A stretch of 64,000 bases of DNA. Source: Osedax fenrisi. Its lineage: Eukaryota; Annelida; Polychaeta; Sabellida; Siboglinidae. The notes under the pieces were generated by a model that worked only from the letters and a program-made list of their open reading frames with translations, made no database searches and was not told the DNA's origin. Shown here one piece after another: positions 1-11,344 of this stretch. The stretch is taken from NCBI GenBank assembly GCA_964019155.1, contig OZ025241.1, positions 26,266,059-26,330,058 of the forward strand, given 5' to 3'. The position numbers were made by a program, and so were the translations under genes. Position 1 is the stretch's first letter; each line of letters begins with the position of its first letter.

Positions 1-439
1 GAATGATCCAGCATATTCTATATTGCATTAATATATAGGATCATTAGATTACACGAGGTACGAGATACCTGACGTAAGGATGTGACTGAATAAGATATAT
101 TTGTTGTCGACAATAATAAAGTAGCTAGTTTAATGTTACGGATGATAATAGAGAAACTTAAAATGGACTTATAATCGAGAATACTTACCAATTGAAAACC
201 ATTCGGTAAAAAAATCAAATGCTCAAAAAAAATATTGTATTCTTAAAGTATACATATTTTATATATATAAAGCTGTTTTTATATATAACTATATTTATAT
301 AGTTTTATATTTTCCATTCAAGTAATATTCAGTATACAATTATTATCAACAACAAAAGTTATATAAAACTAGTTTCTTTATACACGTCTTTATACGGTTG
401 CAGTGTATACAGTGTATATAAAGTATAATATACACTATA

Positions 440-484
<45 letters not shown>

Positions 485-625
485 CTAATTTACTAGGGTG
501 CGGTGGTACATTGGCTATAATAAAATGTGCACATGATATACGTATACGTCTATTATATATAAGTAGATATATTACATATATGTCTATTATATATGATAGA
601 CAATATAATACAACTATAGTAGGAT
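1..625. other. AT-rich stretch, no gene recognised
   Basis: Very AT-rich DNA with a (TA)n run near 443-478. A 123-codon open frame at 403-774 is mostly Tyr/Ile from the TA repeat and crosses into the inverted duplication, so I do not regard it as a gene. Confidence 0.7.
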
Positions 626-693
626 TATATAGTAGTTATAATACTATAATAGGTTTAACCTACTACCGTATATTACATCTCTATAGATATGCA

Positions 694-786
694 TGCATAT
701 ATACACTAAAATGTATTCCAAATGACCTTACCTATTTAATTTGTAATGTATACAGTATACTGTTTTTATTTTAGTGTATATATGCA
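694..786. mobile_element. Small palindromic MITE, 93 bp
   Basis: A perfect 19-bp terminal inverted repeat, TGCATATATACACTAAAAT at 694-712 and its complement at 768-786, encloses a 55-bp centre. A mirrored copy lies at 11424-11516 as part of the right arm. A partial relative of the centre (CCAAATGACCTTACC) occurs alone at about 13151-13220, suggesting a dispersed family. No coding capacity; transposition mechanism not determined. Confidence 0.55.
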
Positions 787-865
787 TACATTATATAACA
801 TAGGTCATATTTCGTACATATAAAGTATATATTTACTAAATATCGCATATATATATGCTGTACAT

Positions 866-1961
866 TAGACCGGTTCGTTCGATTCAATTTTTAATCCTTC
901 ATATAAAATATAATACATATCTATATTTAAGTATAATATGTATTAACAATTTTTATAAAAAAATAGTTACCTTTGGTCACGAAGCATTTAAAGTTTGAAA
1001 TATAAATTATTATTTTAAGATAAAATGTATAATATTCCATGTATAATAGTAATGACGCCATCTTATTATATTTGATGTTTACAAATTTTTAAATTAATAT
1101 TTAATGATTTATTTGTATTATATTTAATGAATTAATATAATATATACCATTATTCATATTTATTATTAATATAATATCTATATTTCATTTTTATATCTAC
1201 AAATTACCAATATTAATGTCTTCTAAAACTCGAGAAAATACACCATTTTACAAAGTATTTATTTCAAAATAATTCAAAAAAATAATTAATTTTTAAAAAT
1301 TAATATATATATAATAATACTTTACATGAATTTGAGTGATCAGATTGTATTGAATTGTGGATATAAGTTAGATATAAATGTCCTTTATACAAATAAAATT
1401 AAAAAAATAAAAAAATATGTAAAATTATTTTGTATTTCATATTTCAAATAAAAATCCAAAAAAATTTACAAATGATGTTAATTTTTTTTCTAAAAATAAT
1501 TTTTAATTTTTTAATAATTAATTTGAATTGTATTATTATTATCTATAAATTATATATTTTAATTTTTTAAATTAAATTGTAATAATTTATTTATATTAAA
1601 TTATACGATTTTTAGAAATTTTTTTTTAATAAAATTATTTTATAAAATTTGTGCATCTAGATTGTTATGAAAAATATTTTGTATTGTTTATACTACTTGT
1701 AATATATGTTTCTAGGATATATTCATAGTTGGCTTAAAAAGAATCATACAATTTTATAAAAATTGAATAAAACTTATTTCTATATCTCCCCCATGTTAAA
1801 TTGTATATGTATTGAATGTTAAAATTAAAATGTCTCGTGACATAACAATATTTAAGATATAGGTCTAACATTTTAAACACTTATTTATCATAGCATACAT
1901 AATTATCACAGATGTGAAGGTTTTTAAAATTGCGAAAAAAAATTGAGTACGAACCGGTCTA
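866..1961 (+). mobile_element. Non-autonomous hAT-like DNA transposon, copy 1
   Basis: Starts TAGACCGGTTCGT and ends in the exact complement, with imperfect terminal-repeat similarity continuing inward (TTCAATTTTT against CTCAATTTTT). It is flanked by a perfect 8-bp direct repeat, CTGTACAT at 858-865 and 1962-1969, the target-site size of hAT elements. The 1,096-bp interior is AT-rich and has no transposase frame, so movement would need a transposase in trans. A second full copy is at 59673-60771, and a truncated copy lies in the right arm. Superfamily rests on the 8-bp duplication only. Confidence 0.75.
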
Positions 1962-2248
1962 CTGTACATTGTACGGCGTGCGAGTATTGGAAAGTAACAA
2001 TTAACAGATTGCATCTTGTTGTATAGAACTTTAAGAGAAAACAATACAAATATATTATAAACTACACAAGAAATGAGAAACAAGTGTTTCTTATAATACA
2101 TAATAATAGTTATTGTTACTATCGTATACAATCATATGGTTACTATGGTTACCTGATGTGTAGTCACACGTGACTCACTACTCGTGAGTGATACGTAGCT
2201 AGCTGTGTAGGAATCGCTTCTTTCTATTGAAGTCCGCTTCTTTAATAT
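1962..2248. other. Short non-coding stretch between elements
   Basis: After the hAT-like target repeat comes AT-rich DNA with a small cluster of CACGTG/ACTCGTGAGT-type palindromes near 2160-2190. No gene seen. Absent from the right arm of the inverted duplication. Confidence 0.4.
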
Positions 2249-2306
2249 TAGGATGAAGAGTCAAGTGTGTGTCAATATCTATATATATATATCTATATAT
2301 ATATAA

Positions 2307-2365
<59 letters not shown>

Positions 2366-2932
2366 TAGGTATATAGTTCATATGTATAATTACAATTGAG
2401 TGGTTACTAATATTTTCAATTATAACTTTATAAACCATGGTTTATATTATGTGCACATAAACACAATTACATTGACAATATAATGTTACAGATAGTAAAA
2501 TTGTATGTACACAATGAAAGCAGATTTATAATATTGTGCATATGTACTAGGGATGTAAATGATGCCGAGCTTTTGATGCCGAGCCGAGACTATTGGTATT
2601 TGATGCCGAGCCGAGACTTTCATTTTCGGAAAAAAAACGAGCCCAGGCCGAGCCGAGACTCTAGTCAAACGAGCCCGAGCCGAGCCGAGACTCTAATAAA
2701 CAAGCCCGAGCCGAGTTGAGACTTTAGGTAACTGAGACTGAGACTGCATCATGCTTTAGATTTGAGCATCATTTACATCACTAGTATATACATATGTGCA
2801 TATGCATTATCTTCATTACATTGATTCTTTATCATAGTACCTATGTATACAACATTATACTGGCAATGCAATTGTTTTGATGTGGTTTATAAAGTAATAA
2901 TTACAAATATTAGTAACCACTAAATTATAATT

Positions 2933-3001
<69 letters not shown>

Positions 3002-3180
3002 ACTATATCATATTAAATATGCAGGTAATAGGTTATTTGTAAATGATTCACTCGGAGTTAACTATAGTTACTCACTGACGTCATATACTTATGGCTACCG
3101 AATGAATCACCGCGTCAGAGGTATATATGCTAATACACACACACATACACACACATATACACACTCGACTCTTCATCCTA
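2249..3180. mobile_element. Fold-back (long inverted repeat) element
   Basis: The outer ends are TAGGATGAAGAGTC at 2249 and its complement ending at 3180. Inward, 2370-2545 can be aligned with the reverse complement of 2785-2935, with blocks such as AGTGGTTACTAATATT and CTTTATAAACCA shared, so nearly the whole element is a diverged stem. (TA)n arrays sit at matching places in both arms (about 2281-2360 and 2937-2996). A smaller hAT-like element occupies the centre. No clear target duplication was seen outside. Family unknown. Confidence 0.65.
2548..2783 (+). mobile_element. Small hAT-like MITE with GCCGAG repeats, copy A
   Basis: Ends are TAGGGATGTAAATGATGC and the complement of TAGTGATGTAAATGATGC. 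Flanking octamers ATATGTAC and GTATATAC agree at 6 of 8 positions, compatible with a decayed 8-bp hAT duplication. The interior is a diverged tandem array of GAGCCGAGCCGAGACT-type units, far richer in GC than its surroundings. The open frames across it are by-products of that array. A related copy in the opposite orientation is at 19262-19437. Confidence 0.6.
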
Positions 3181-3598
3181 CAATTGGCCCCCCTGAGATC
3201 AGGTAGGCCCCCTAACACTTGTTTCGCATTAAGTTTTTGTTCATATAATACATATCTGTGTAATGATCATATTCGAATATTTGTATACGTCATCTTTTTC
3301 GAGATGCGCATTGAAGTATTCACCAATAATAAGTATATTGTGTTTTGGAATATGCCTAGTTAATAAGGTTAGTTCTGTATAGACATTTTTAACTGTTTCC
3401 TTCAATTTTGTTAATACTTTGTGGGTTACTTAAATTAATATTATGACCTCCATTATATTTGCATTATAGAATATAATTTATATGTTTAATTTTGGCGATT
3501 TTATATTCACTACTCATATTGACTCGCTACCATTTTGAACATTTATGAATGTTTTGAACTTGTATTTATTTGGATAACTGATCCACACATGTAGTTAT
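3181..3598. other. AT-rich stretch, nothing recognised
   Basis: No conserved coding frame, RNA or repeat boundary identified between the fold-back element and the next TIR element. Confidence 0.5.
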
Positions 3599-3939
3599 AT
3601 AGGGGAAAGTGCTCGAATACGGACACTCTTGGTATCTCAGAAACCATATATCTTACAAAAAAAATGTTAATGGATAAAATATTCATAATTATATAAATAG
3701 TCAAAATAAGTATTTTTTATTTTTTAAATATTCAAAATAGGTCTGATATATCCAATAAACTGATTTTTTATAACGTTTTTAAATTTATTAAAAAAAAATG
3801 TCAACTTAAAACCATCTCAAGAATATACAAATATATCGATATAAAACACAACCATATATTATAAAAAACTAAATCATTCTAAACATTATATACATAATTT
3901 CTCAATTTATATCAAATATTAATTAAGTTATAAGCATAT

Positions 3940-5020
3940 TATATAAGGAGAATAATAAAAGAAACGCATGCAAAAAGACTTCCTGCTACAATTCTATTTA
4001 TCGATTACTCAAAGGCTGTCGATAGCATACATAGAGAAAAGATGAAGGACATTCTCAAAGCTTACGGTACCAGGTTACCTACCCGAAGTAACAGTAAATG
4101 CCATTATGATAGCATACAGTAACACTCGATCAAAGGTACGATCACCAGATTGTGATACAGAATTTTTCGAAATTACTGCAGGTGTCCTACAAGATGACAC
4201 ACTAGCACCTTTCCTTTTTATTATCTGTCTTGATTATATTCTTAAAAAAGCACTGGACCAGACATATGATCTAGGTTTTAAACTTATAAAGAAAAAGAGA
4301 AAACGTCACACCGCTATAAAGATGACAGATGTAGACTATGCAGATTATATAGCCTTATTAACAGACAATATAAAAGATGCCACTACAATATTTCACAAAA
4401 TAGAAGAATTAGGATCTAAAGAAATAGGCCTACAAGTTAACATGGAAAAAACTGAATATAAGAATATAAATCATGCTAATAGGTGAAAACTTAAAAAGTT
4501 CAAACGGAATACAAATCAAAAGAGTTAACGATTTCAAATAGGCATCTACGTCTCTTCTACCGAAAAATATGTCAAAATCAGACTCGCAAAAAGCTGGGCA
4601 GCATTATATGCAATGAACAACATTTTTTTTTTACAAAATCTTTAGAATAAAGTTTAGATTGAAATTATACCAGAATTCTGAGAGTATCCTTGAACAAGTC
4701 GTGAAGAGATCATCCGATAAGAAAGGATCTGTATGGACATACTCCGAGGTTAAGTACAACAATACGACGCCAAAGACTACGGTTAAGCGGCCACTGTTAG
4801 CGCGCGAAAGACGAAATGGTAACAGATATTATACTCTGGCATCCCAGTCATGGAACGCGTTGTAAAGGTAGACCATGAAATATATAAATAAATCAACTGG
4901 ATGATGATACCCTCTGCAGACCAAACGAGATTCCGAACGCGATGGAAAACCGAGATGAGTGGAGAGAAATATGCTATGAATAAGCTCGAAACGAGCAAGC
5001 TCGACCTGGTAAGGTAAGGT
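3940..5020 (+). mobile_element. 5'-truncated R4/Dong-like LINE
   Basis: A 1.08-kb insertion flanked by ATAAGCATAT (3930-3939) and ATAAACATAT (5021-5030), a 9/10 target duplication; the relative near 55420 shows the unoccupied site. The body encodes part of a reverse transcriptase and the end of the polyprotein (NRDEWREICYE near 4945-4975), and the 3' tail is (TAAGG)n, ending CTGGTAAGGTAAGGT. The same tail type closes the fragment at 36430-36655. The restriction-like-endonuclease clade is inferred from the wording of the RT region. Confidence 0.75.
4106..4486 (+). pseudogene. Reverse transcriptase fragment, R4/Dong-like, inactive
   Basis: This 126-codon open segment covers RT motifs B to C and the start of the thumb. 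Motif B reads GVLQDDTLAPFLF, where the family has GVLQGDTLAP. Motif C at 4337-4348 reads YADY instead of YADD, so a catalytic aspartate is lost and the copy cannot be an active polymerase. Downstream homology continues in other frames past the stop (about 4487-4620), showing frameshifts. The identical segment is carried by the opposite arm at 10538-10918. It is the remnant of a target-primed retrotransposon and not a host gene. Confidence 0.85.
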
Positions 5021-5609
5021 ATAAACATATATCTAGATGTCATATAAATCCTTAATACGGATGCTCTATAGACAGACATCTATAGATGTATTATTACGGA
5101 AACCCTGTAACCAATCAACGCGCAGCGTGTAAACTATTCTGATTTTCATAAAAATTGCTTGCGTTATAATATTAATACTACCAATTTAGCTAAATCTAAA
5201 AATGTTATTATTTATATACTTAACTTGATTATTATTAATAAAGTAATATAAATTAATAAATTAATTACTAATAATATATATTAAATTATTCATAAATTAA
5301 TTATAAAGAATGTAATTGTAATTTATATATTGATTCATCAATAATATATATACATATATATATATTGTATCTAGTGGTATATAGGGTGTCCTTATTATAA
5401 CACAGGGTGCCCGTATTCGGATATGGATACCGAATACGGACACTCCCATTATCTATTTAATAAAAAATTAAATAAAATGTTAATATCACAATAATATCTA
5501 TAGGAATCCTAATCAGATAATATTAATATTTTGTAATTTTTTAATACAAATATTGAGTCATAAAATTGTAAGACCATTTAATGTTAAAGTGTCGTATTAG
5601 GTTACTTTC

Positions 5610-5612
<3 letters not shown>

Positions 5613-5647
<35 letters not shown>

Positions 5648-5992
5648 TTATACATAATTTATAATATTTATTTATTAAATATTTAATGGGACTTATTAAT
5701 AGAAATAATTTAAAATATTTGGATAATTAACAATTAAACAACTAAAAATCAGTATCCATAAATAGTAACCTTAATCTTAACACATCTCTGGAGCTGAAAG
5801 GGTTAACAAATCTGTTTTTGTTCTCATTAATATATTATATATATACATAATACATATTCTATAGCATATTTATTTATTAATATATTTACATTTATTTTTG
5901 AATTCTTTAATCTACCCAAAAGGTATACGGTATAATATACATGGATATGTGCGCGAGTATATATATAAAGATGGGTTAAGTATCATAATAAA

Positions 5993-6054
<62 letters not shown>

Positions 6055-6230
6055 ATAGTCTATAGAATGGTAGTATATATATAGGATACTATATATATAT
6101 AGGAGTATACAGTGTATACTATACGCATACATGTGTATTATATGTGCGTTATAGTGATTGCTTTAGAATTGCACACAACGCGTTGTAACCTCGGTAAGAT
6201 GACAACTGAACAGAGGGTTGAGAACTATCA
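5613..6230. other. AT-rich end of left arm with TA and GA arrays
   Basis: Contains (TA)n at 5613-5643 and 6000-6028 and (GA)n at 6029-6054, mirrored as (CT)n at 8945-8970. The last 80 bp (GCACACAACGCGTTGTAACC) are normal complexity and mark the inner end of the arm. No gene seen. Confidence 0.6.
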
Positions 6231-6554
6231 CTACGACAGTATACGCCGAATCGGCATTTGCAGTCGTATACGAATGATACGACAGCTATAGCTCCAAAAT
6301 GTTGGAATGCATTTCCATCGCACATCAGATCAACTAAACCTTTATTTAAACGTAAAGTATATAACTATTTTATTTCTCTATAACTGCATTCTTTAATATT
6401 GTTCTTGTTCTTTTATATATATATATATTGTTCTTGTTATTGTTCTTATATTTATATATTTTCAAATTGTTATTACCTTCATTATTATTGTCTTATATGA
6501 CGCCGATAAACATATGATGTTTTGTAGTCAATAAAATATTTTATAATAATAATA

Positions 6555-6560
<6 letters not shown>
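6231..6560 (+). mobile_element. LINE 3' end, CR1/L2/jockey-like
   Basis: Starts exactly where the inverted-duplication arm stops. Decayed frames resemble the C-terminus of the ORF2 relative at 12395-13045 (…APKCWNALP… and FKRKVY blocks are recognisable in both). The 3' region shares the words GACGCCGATAAACATATGATG and ends AGTCAATAAAATATTTTATAATAATAATAAT, i.e. polyadenylation-type signal plus AAT-repeat tail. Confidence 0.65.
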
Positions 6561-6589
<29 letters not shown>

Positions 6590-6616
6590 CTCGACTATAG
6601 TCGATATGTATACATA

Positions 6617-6648
6617 ATTTAATTGGTATACAAGTATACCAATTAAAT
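6617..6648. repeat. Perfect 15-bp stem hairpin
   Basis: ATTTAATTGGTATAC, a 2-base loop, then its exact complement. No further function visible. Confidence 0.7.
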
Positions 6649-6899
6649 GATGTACTCGCGAGTATTCTAAATGTGTATAGTGTATCTGTATACATATATG
6701 ATGTCTGTGTATTATCAGTGTGTAATATGTTACTAATATGTATTATTTTGTAGATTTTAGCGATATATTGCGATCATATATATTTATAACTTCGGGTTAT
6801 TTATTAAACATAAATAGGACTAACGCAGGCATTAATAATACATGCAAACATCCGCATTAATAAACATTAATCATTAATATATAATTAATAATGTTAATG

Positions 6900-6942
<43 letters not shown>

Positions 6943-6947
6943 CCCGC

Positions 6948-8346
6948 GGTTGGAATCCGTTTCGAATATCGAATCGAATATTCGAATATTCGATTCTTTC
7001 AAATAGTAGGTTTAACTTCCTATATTTTCGAATTTTACAGATATTCGAAAATATAGTATACCTAAATCTAATTATTCGAAAATGTCGAATATCTAAATTT
7101 AATTATTCGAAAAATTCGAATATTAAAATGAAATTATTCAAAAATGTCGAATATTTAATTTAAATATTCGAAAAAAGCGATAAAAGGCATATATTTTATT
7201 ATACAATAAACAAATAAATTAATAATATTTACCCCCGGATTTACCCTAGACTATTTACTTCCGTTTTAACTTTAACCGGAGATTATCATATATTATTATA
7301 TATTATATATTATTATATATAATTCATTATTTTATTTAAAATAATAGAAACTTATTTGTATTATTAATAAATATAATGTGTATTATAATTTAAAATAATA
7401 GAAACATCTTTATTATCATTACTAAATATAATTTAATTAACTTTAAATCATTTTAAATAATTTTATTAATTTATATTTATATCCTAATTCATTATTTAAT
7501 TTAAAATAATATAAACTTATCTTTATTATTAAGTAATATAATTTTACTTATAATTTAAAATATATATATTATAATTACTAAATATAATTTAAATAACTTT
7601 AAATAATTGTATTTCTTTAATCGATAACATAATTTATGATGAGGTAATTATCAGATAATTCATTATTTTATTTAAAATAATAGAAACATATTTATTATCA
7701 TTACTAAATATAATTTAAATAATTTTATTTAATTAATCGATAAATATTGCTAATTAAATAATGATTAATTGTATATTAATAATTTACGATAGTTGATTTC
7801 CAATTTATTAAATATAATGTTAATACATATTTATGTGTAAAAACTAGTATGGCAAGTAAGAATGAATAATGTAACTATTAGAAAACCTTGTATACTTAAT
7901 TTAATATAAATAATACTATTTTAAACCTTCGAAGTGTATCTATAGGTGTACATATATGTACCTAAAATAGTAAATAAATATACTTCGAAGGTTTTAAATA
8001 GTATTATTTGTATTAAATTAAGTATTCGAAGTTTTCATATAGTTAAATTATTAATTTCTGAGGTGTAAAATGGTAAATATATTTACTTAATTTAATACAA
8101 AGAATACTATTTTAAACCTTCGAAGTATATTTATTTACTATTTTAAAATGAATAATTTAGTTATTTGAACACTTTGTATACATAATTGAATACAAATAAT
8201 ACTATTTTAAACCTTCGAATTGAATAATTTTACTATTTGAAAATTCGAATACATAATTTAATACAAATAATACTATTTTAAACCTTCGAAATGTATTTAT
8301 TTCGAAAACTTCGAATGAGTGAAAAATCTGAAAATTTCCAACACTA
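6948..8346. mobile_element. TTCGAA-rich repeat element, possibly hAT-like
   Basis: The block is dominated by ATTCGAA/TTCGAA words. A unit of about 34 bp (AATAATACTATTTTAAACC followed by TTCGAA) occurs at about 7908, 8105, 8195 and 8262, and inverted at 7985-8030, forming a hairpin with the first. The right end read inward, TAGTGTTGGAAATTTTC, resembles hAT termini; the left end near 6948 (GGTTGGAATCCG) is only weakly complementary, and no target duplication was found. No coding frame. Confidence 0.45.
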
Positions 8347-8390
8347 ATGCATACCTACCACCCTATATGTCTAACGTCTGGGGTCTAGAC

Positions 8391-8690
8391 CATAGCTATG
8401 GCTCAGTGGTGCAATCGAAAGTTAGTAGCCAGAGGTCCCGAGTACGACCCCAGGCAGTTCTTGTTTTGTTCTTGTGTTTATCAAGAACTTAATAAACGAT
8501 AAATCAAAACACAAGACAACGTTGTTTACTATTTGTATTGTATTTTCCGGGACCCTCACAGTTATTTATAACATGTACATTGTACAAGTCTATGACTTTT
8601 TGATGGTTCCATTTGTATCCTCTATTTGTATTGTTTTCAATATATATTTGTAATTTCAATAAATAAATATTAGTATTATTATTATTATAA
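8391..8690 (+). mobile_element. tRNA-derived SINE, family 1, copy 1
   Basis: The head contains an A-box-like TGGCTCAGTGGT at about 8399 and a B-box-like GGTCCCGAGTACGACCC at about 8436, spaced as in tRNA-type pol III promoters. The body shares GTGTTTATCAAGAACTTAAT and ACCCTCACAGTTATTTATAA with the minus-strand copy at 29030-29226. The end is TTTCAATAAATAAATATTAG plus (ATT)n, like LINE tails in this window. Not a functional tRNA: the cloverleaf arms do not pair. Confidence 0.8.
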
Positions 8691-8951
8691 ATATAAATAC
8701 ATCGGTGTACCTCAGCTTCCGGTTACGCAACACATCGTGGTAGCTATTACGTAACGTGGGCCGTAGTATTGATAGTTCTCAACCCTCTGTTCAGTTGTCA
8801 TCTTACCGAGGTTACAACGCGTTGTGTGCAATTCTAAAGCAATCACTATAACGCACATATAATACACATGTATGCGTATAGTATACACTGTATACTCCTA
8901 TATATAGTATCCTATATATATACTACCATTATATAGACTATTATCTCTCTA

Positions 8952-9027
<76 letters not shown>

Positions 9028-9372
9028 TTTATTATGATACTTAACCCATCTTTATATATATACTCGCGCACATATCCATGTATATTATACCGTATACCTT
9101 TTGGGTAGATTAAAGAATTCAAAAATAAATGTAAATATATTAATAAATAAATATGCTATAGAATATGTATTATGTATATATATAATATATTAATGAGAAC
9201 AAAAACAGATTTGTTAACCCTTTCAGCTCCAGAGATGTGTTAAGATTAAGGTTACTATTTATGGATACTGATTTTTAGTTGTTTAATTGTTAATTATCCA
9301 AATATTTTAAATTATTTCTATTAATAAGTCCCATTAAATATTTAATAAATAAATATTATAAATTATGTATAA

Positions 9373-9412
<40 letters not shown>

Positions 9413-9416
<4 letters not shown>

Positions 9417-11029
9417 GAAAGTAACCTAATACGACACTTTAACATTAAATGGTCTTACAATTTTATGACTCAATATTTGTATTAAAAAATTACAAAATAT
9501 TAATATTATCTGATTAGGATTCCTATAGATATTATTGTGATATTAACATTTTATTTAATTTTTTATTAAATAGATAATGGGAGTGTCCGTATTCGGTATC
9601 CATATCCGAATACGGGCACCCTGTGTTATAATAAGGACACCCTATATACCACTAGATACAATATATATATATATATATATTATTGATGAATCAATATATA
9701 AATTACAATTACATTCTTTATAATTAATTTATGAATAATTTAATATATATTATTAGTAATTAATTTATTAATTTATATTACTTTATTAATAATAATCAAG
9801 TTAAGTATATAAATAATAACATTTTTAGATTTAGCTAAATTGGTAGTATTAATATTATAACGCAAGCAATTTTTATGAAAATCAGAATAGTTTACACGCT
9901 GCGCGTTGATTGGTTACAGGGTTTCCGTAATAATACATCTATAGATGTCTGTCTATAGAGCATCCGTATTAAGGATTTATATGACATCTAGATATATGTT
10001 TATACCTTACCTTACCAGGTCGAGCTTGCTCGTTTCGAGCTTATTCATAGCATATTTCTCTCCACTCATCTCGGTTTTCCATCGCGTTCGGAATCTCGTT
10101 TGGTCTGCAGAGGGTATCATCATCCAGTTGATTTATTTATATTTTTCATGGTCTACCTTTACAACGCGTTCCATGACTGGGATGCCAGAGTATAATATCT
10201 GCTACCATTTCGTCTTTCGCGCGCTAACAGTGGCCGCTTAACCGTAGTCTTTGGCGTCGTATTGTTGTACTTAGCCTCGGAGTATGTCCATACAGATCCT
10301 TTCTTGTCGGATGATCTCTTCACGACTTGTTCAAGGATACTCTCAGAATTCTGGTATAATTTCAATCTAAACTTTATTCTAAAGATTTTGTAAAAAAAAA
10401 ATGTTGTTCATTGCATATAATGCTGCCCAGCTTTTTGCGAGTCTGATTTTGACATATTTTTCGGTAGAAGAGACGTAGATGCCTATTTGAAATCGTTAAC
10501 TCTTTTGATTTGTATTCCGTTTGAACTTTTTAAGTTTTCACCTATTAGCATGATTTATATTCTTATATTCAGTTTTTTCCATGTTAACTTGTAGGCCTAT
10601 TTCTTTAGATCCTAATTCTTCTATTTTGTGAAATATTGTAGTGGCATCTTTTATATTGTCTGTTAATAAGGCTATATAATCTGCATAGTCTACATCTGTC
10701 ATCTTTATAGCGGTGTGACGTTTTCTCTTTTTCTTTATAAGTTTAAAACCTAGATCATATGTCTGGTCCAGTGCTTTTTTAAGAATATAATCAAGACAGA
10801 TAATAAAAAGGAAAGGTGCTAGTGTGTCATCTTGTAGGACACCTGCAGTAATTTCGAAAAATTCTGTATCACAATCTGGTGATCGTACCTTTGATCGAGT
10901 GTTACTGTATGCTATCATAATGGCATTTACTGTTACTTCGGGTAGGTAACCTGGTACCGTAAGCTTTGAGAATGTCCTTCATCTTTTCTCTATGTATGCT
11001 ATCGACAGCCTTTGAGTAATCGATAAATA
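9413..11029 (-). mobile_element. Mirrored TIR element, truncated by the deletion
   Basis: Inverted counterpart of 3995-5612. Its GGGAAAGTAACC end is kept at 9415, but the opposite terminus was removed with the 2.8-kb deletion. Confidence 0.75.
10004..11029 (-). pseudogene. Mirrored R4/Dong-like RT fragment
   Basis: Inverted copy of the LINE at 3995-5020; the RT segment at 10538-10918 encodes the same 126 residues, including the same defective YADY motif C. The downstream frame at 10159-10365 differs from its left-arm twin at two residues (Val to Ala, Asn to Ser). The shared defects show the element was already dead when the segment was duplicated. Confidence 0.85.
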
Positions 11030-11344
11030 TAGATATTATATTAATAATAAATATGAATAATGGTATATATTATATTAATTCATTAAATATAATACAAATA
11101 CATCATTAAATATTAATTTAAAAATTTGTAAACATCAAAGATAATAAGATGGCGTCATTACTATTATACATGGAATATTATACATTTTATCTTAAAATAA
11201 TAATTTATATTTCAAACTTTAAATGCTTCGTGACCAAAGGTAACTATTTTTTTATAAAAATTGTTAATACATATTATACTTAAATATAGATATGTATTAT
11301 ATTTTATATGAAGGATTAAAAATTGAATCGAACGAACCGGTCTA
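11025..11344 (-). mobile_element. Truncated hAT-like element (right arm)
   Basis: The 5' end of the element at 866-1961, with terminus CCGGTCTA at 11337-11344 and the mirrored flank ATGTACAG at 11345-11352. The rest was removed by the deletion at 11025-11029. Confidence 0.85.

Larger units (their letters stand above)
3599..5612 (+). mobile_element. TIR element with GGGAAAGT ends, copy 1, interrupted
   Basis: The left end TATAGGGGAAAGTGCTCG and the reverse complement of the right end, TATATGGGAAAGTAACC, match as terminal repeats, and both are followed by AATACG(G)ACAC. The word GTGTCCGTATT recurs subterminally and internally (about 3617, 5038, 5400-5440), as expected for transposase-binding repeats. 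The element was split by a LINE at 3940-5020; the undisturbed layout is seen in the relative at 55088-55735. No transposase frame is present. TA flanks would suit a Tc1/mariner-like mechanism, but the superfamily is uncertain. Confidence 0.65.
626..6230 (+). repeat. Left arm of large inverted duplication
   Basis: This segment reappears reverse-complemented at 8770-11584. Two blocks match: 626-1185 with 11025-11584 (coordinates sum to 12210 throughout, so no indels) and 3995-6230 with 8770-11029 (sum 15024 over the LINE part). Bases 1186-3994 have no counterpart in the other arm. Within the LINE part I see only a few differences between the arms (for example Val/Ala and Asn/Ser in one frame), so the duplication is young. 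The arm contains four nested mobile elements, annotated separately. Confidence 0.95.

Noticed and set aside
403..774. 123-codon open frame
   Set aside because: Mostly Tyr/Ile from TA repeats and straddles the edge of the inverted duplication.
2483..2719. 78-codon Ser/Arg/Pro frame
   Set aside because: By-product of the GAGCCGAGACT array in a MITE; the complementary strand is open as well.
8391..8465. tRNA gene
   Set aside because: A and B boxes are present, but the arms do not fold into a cloverleaf and the sequence continues into a SINE body.
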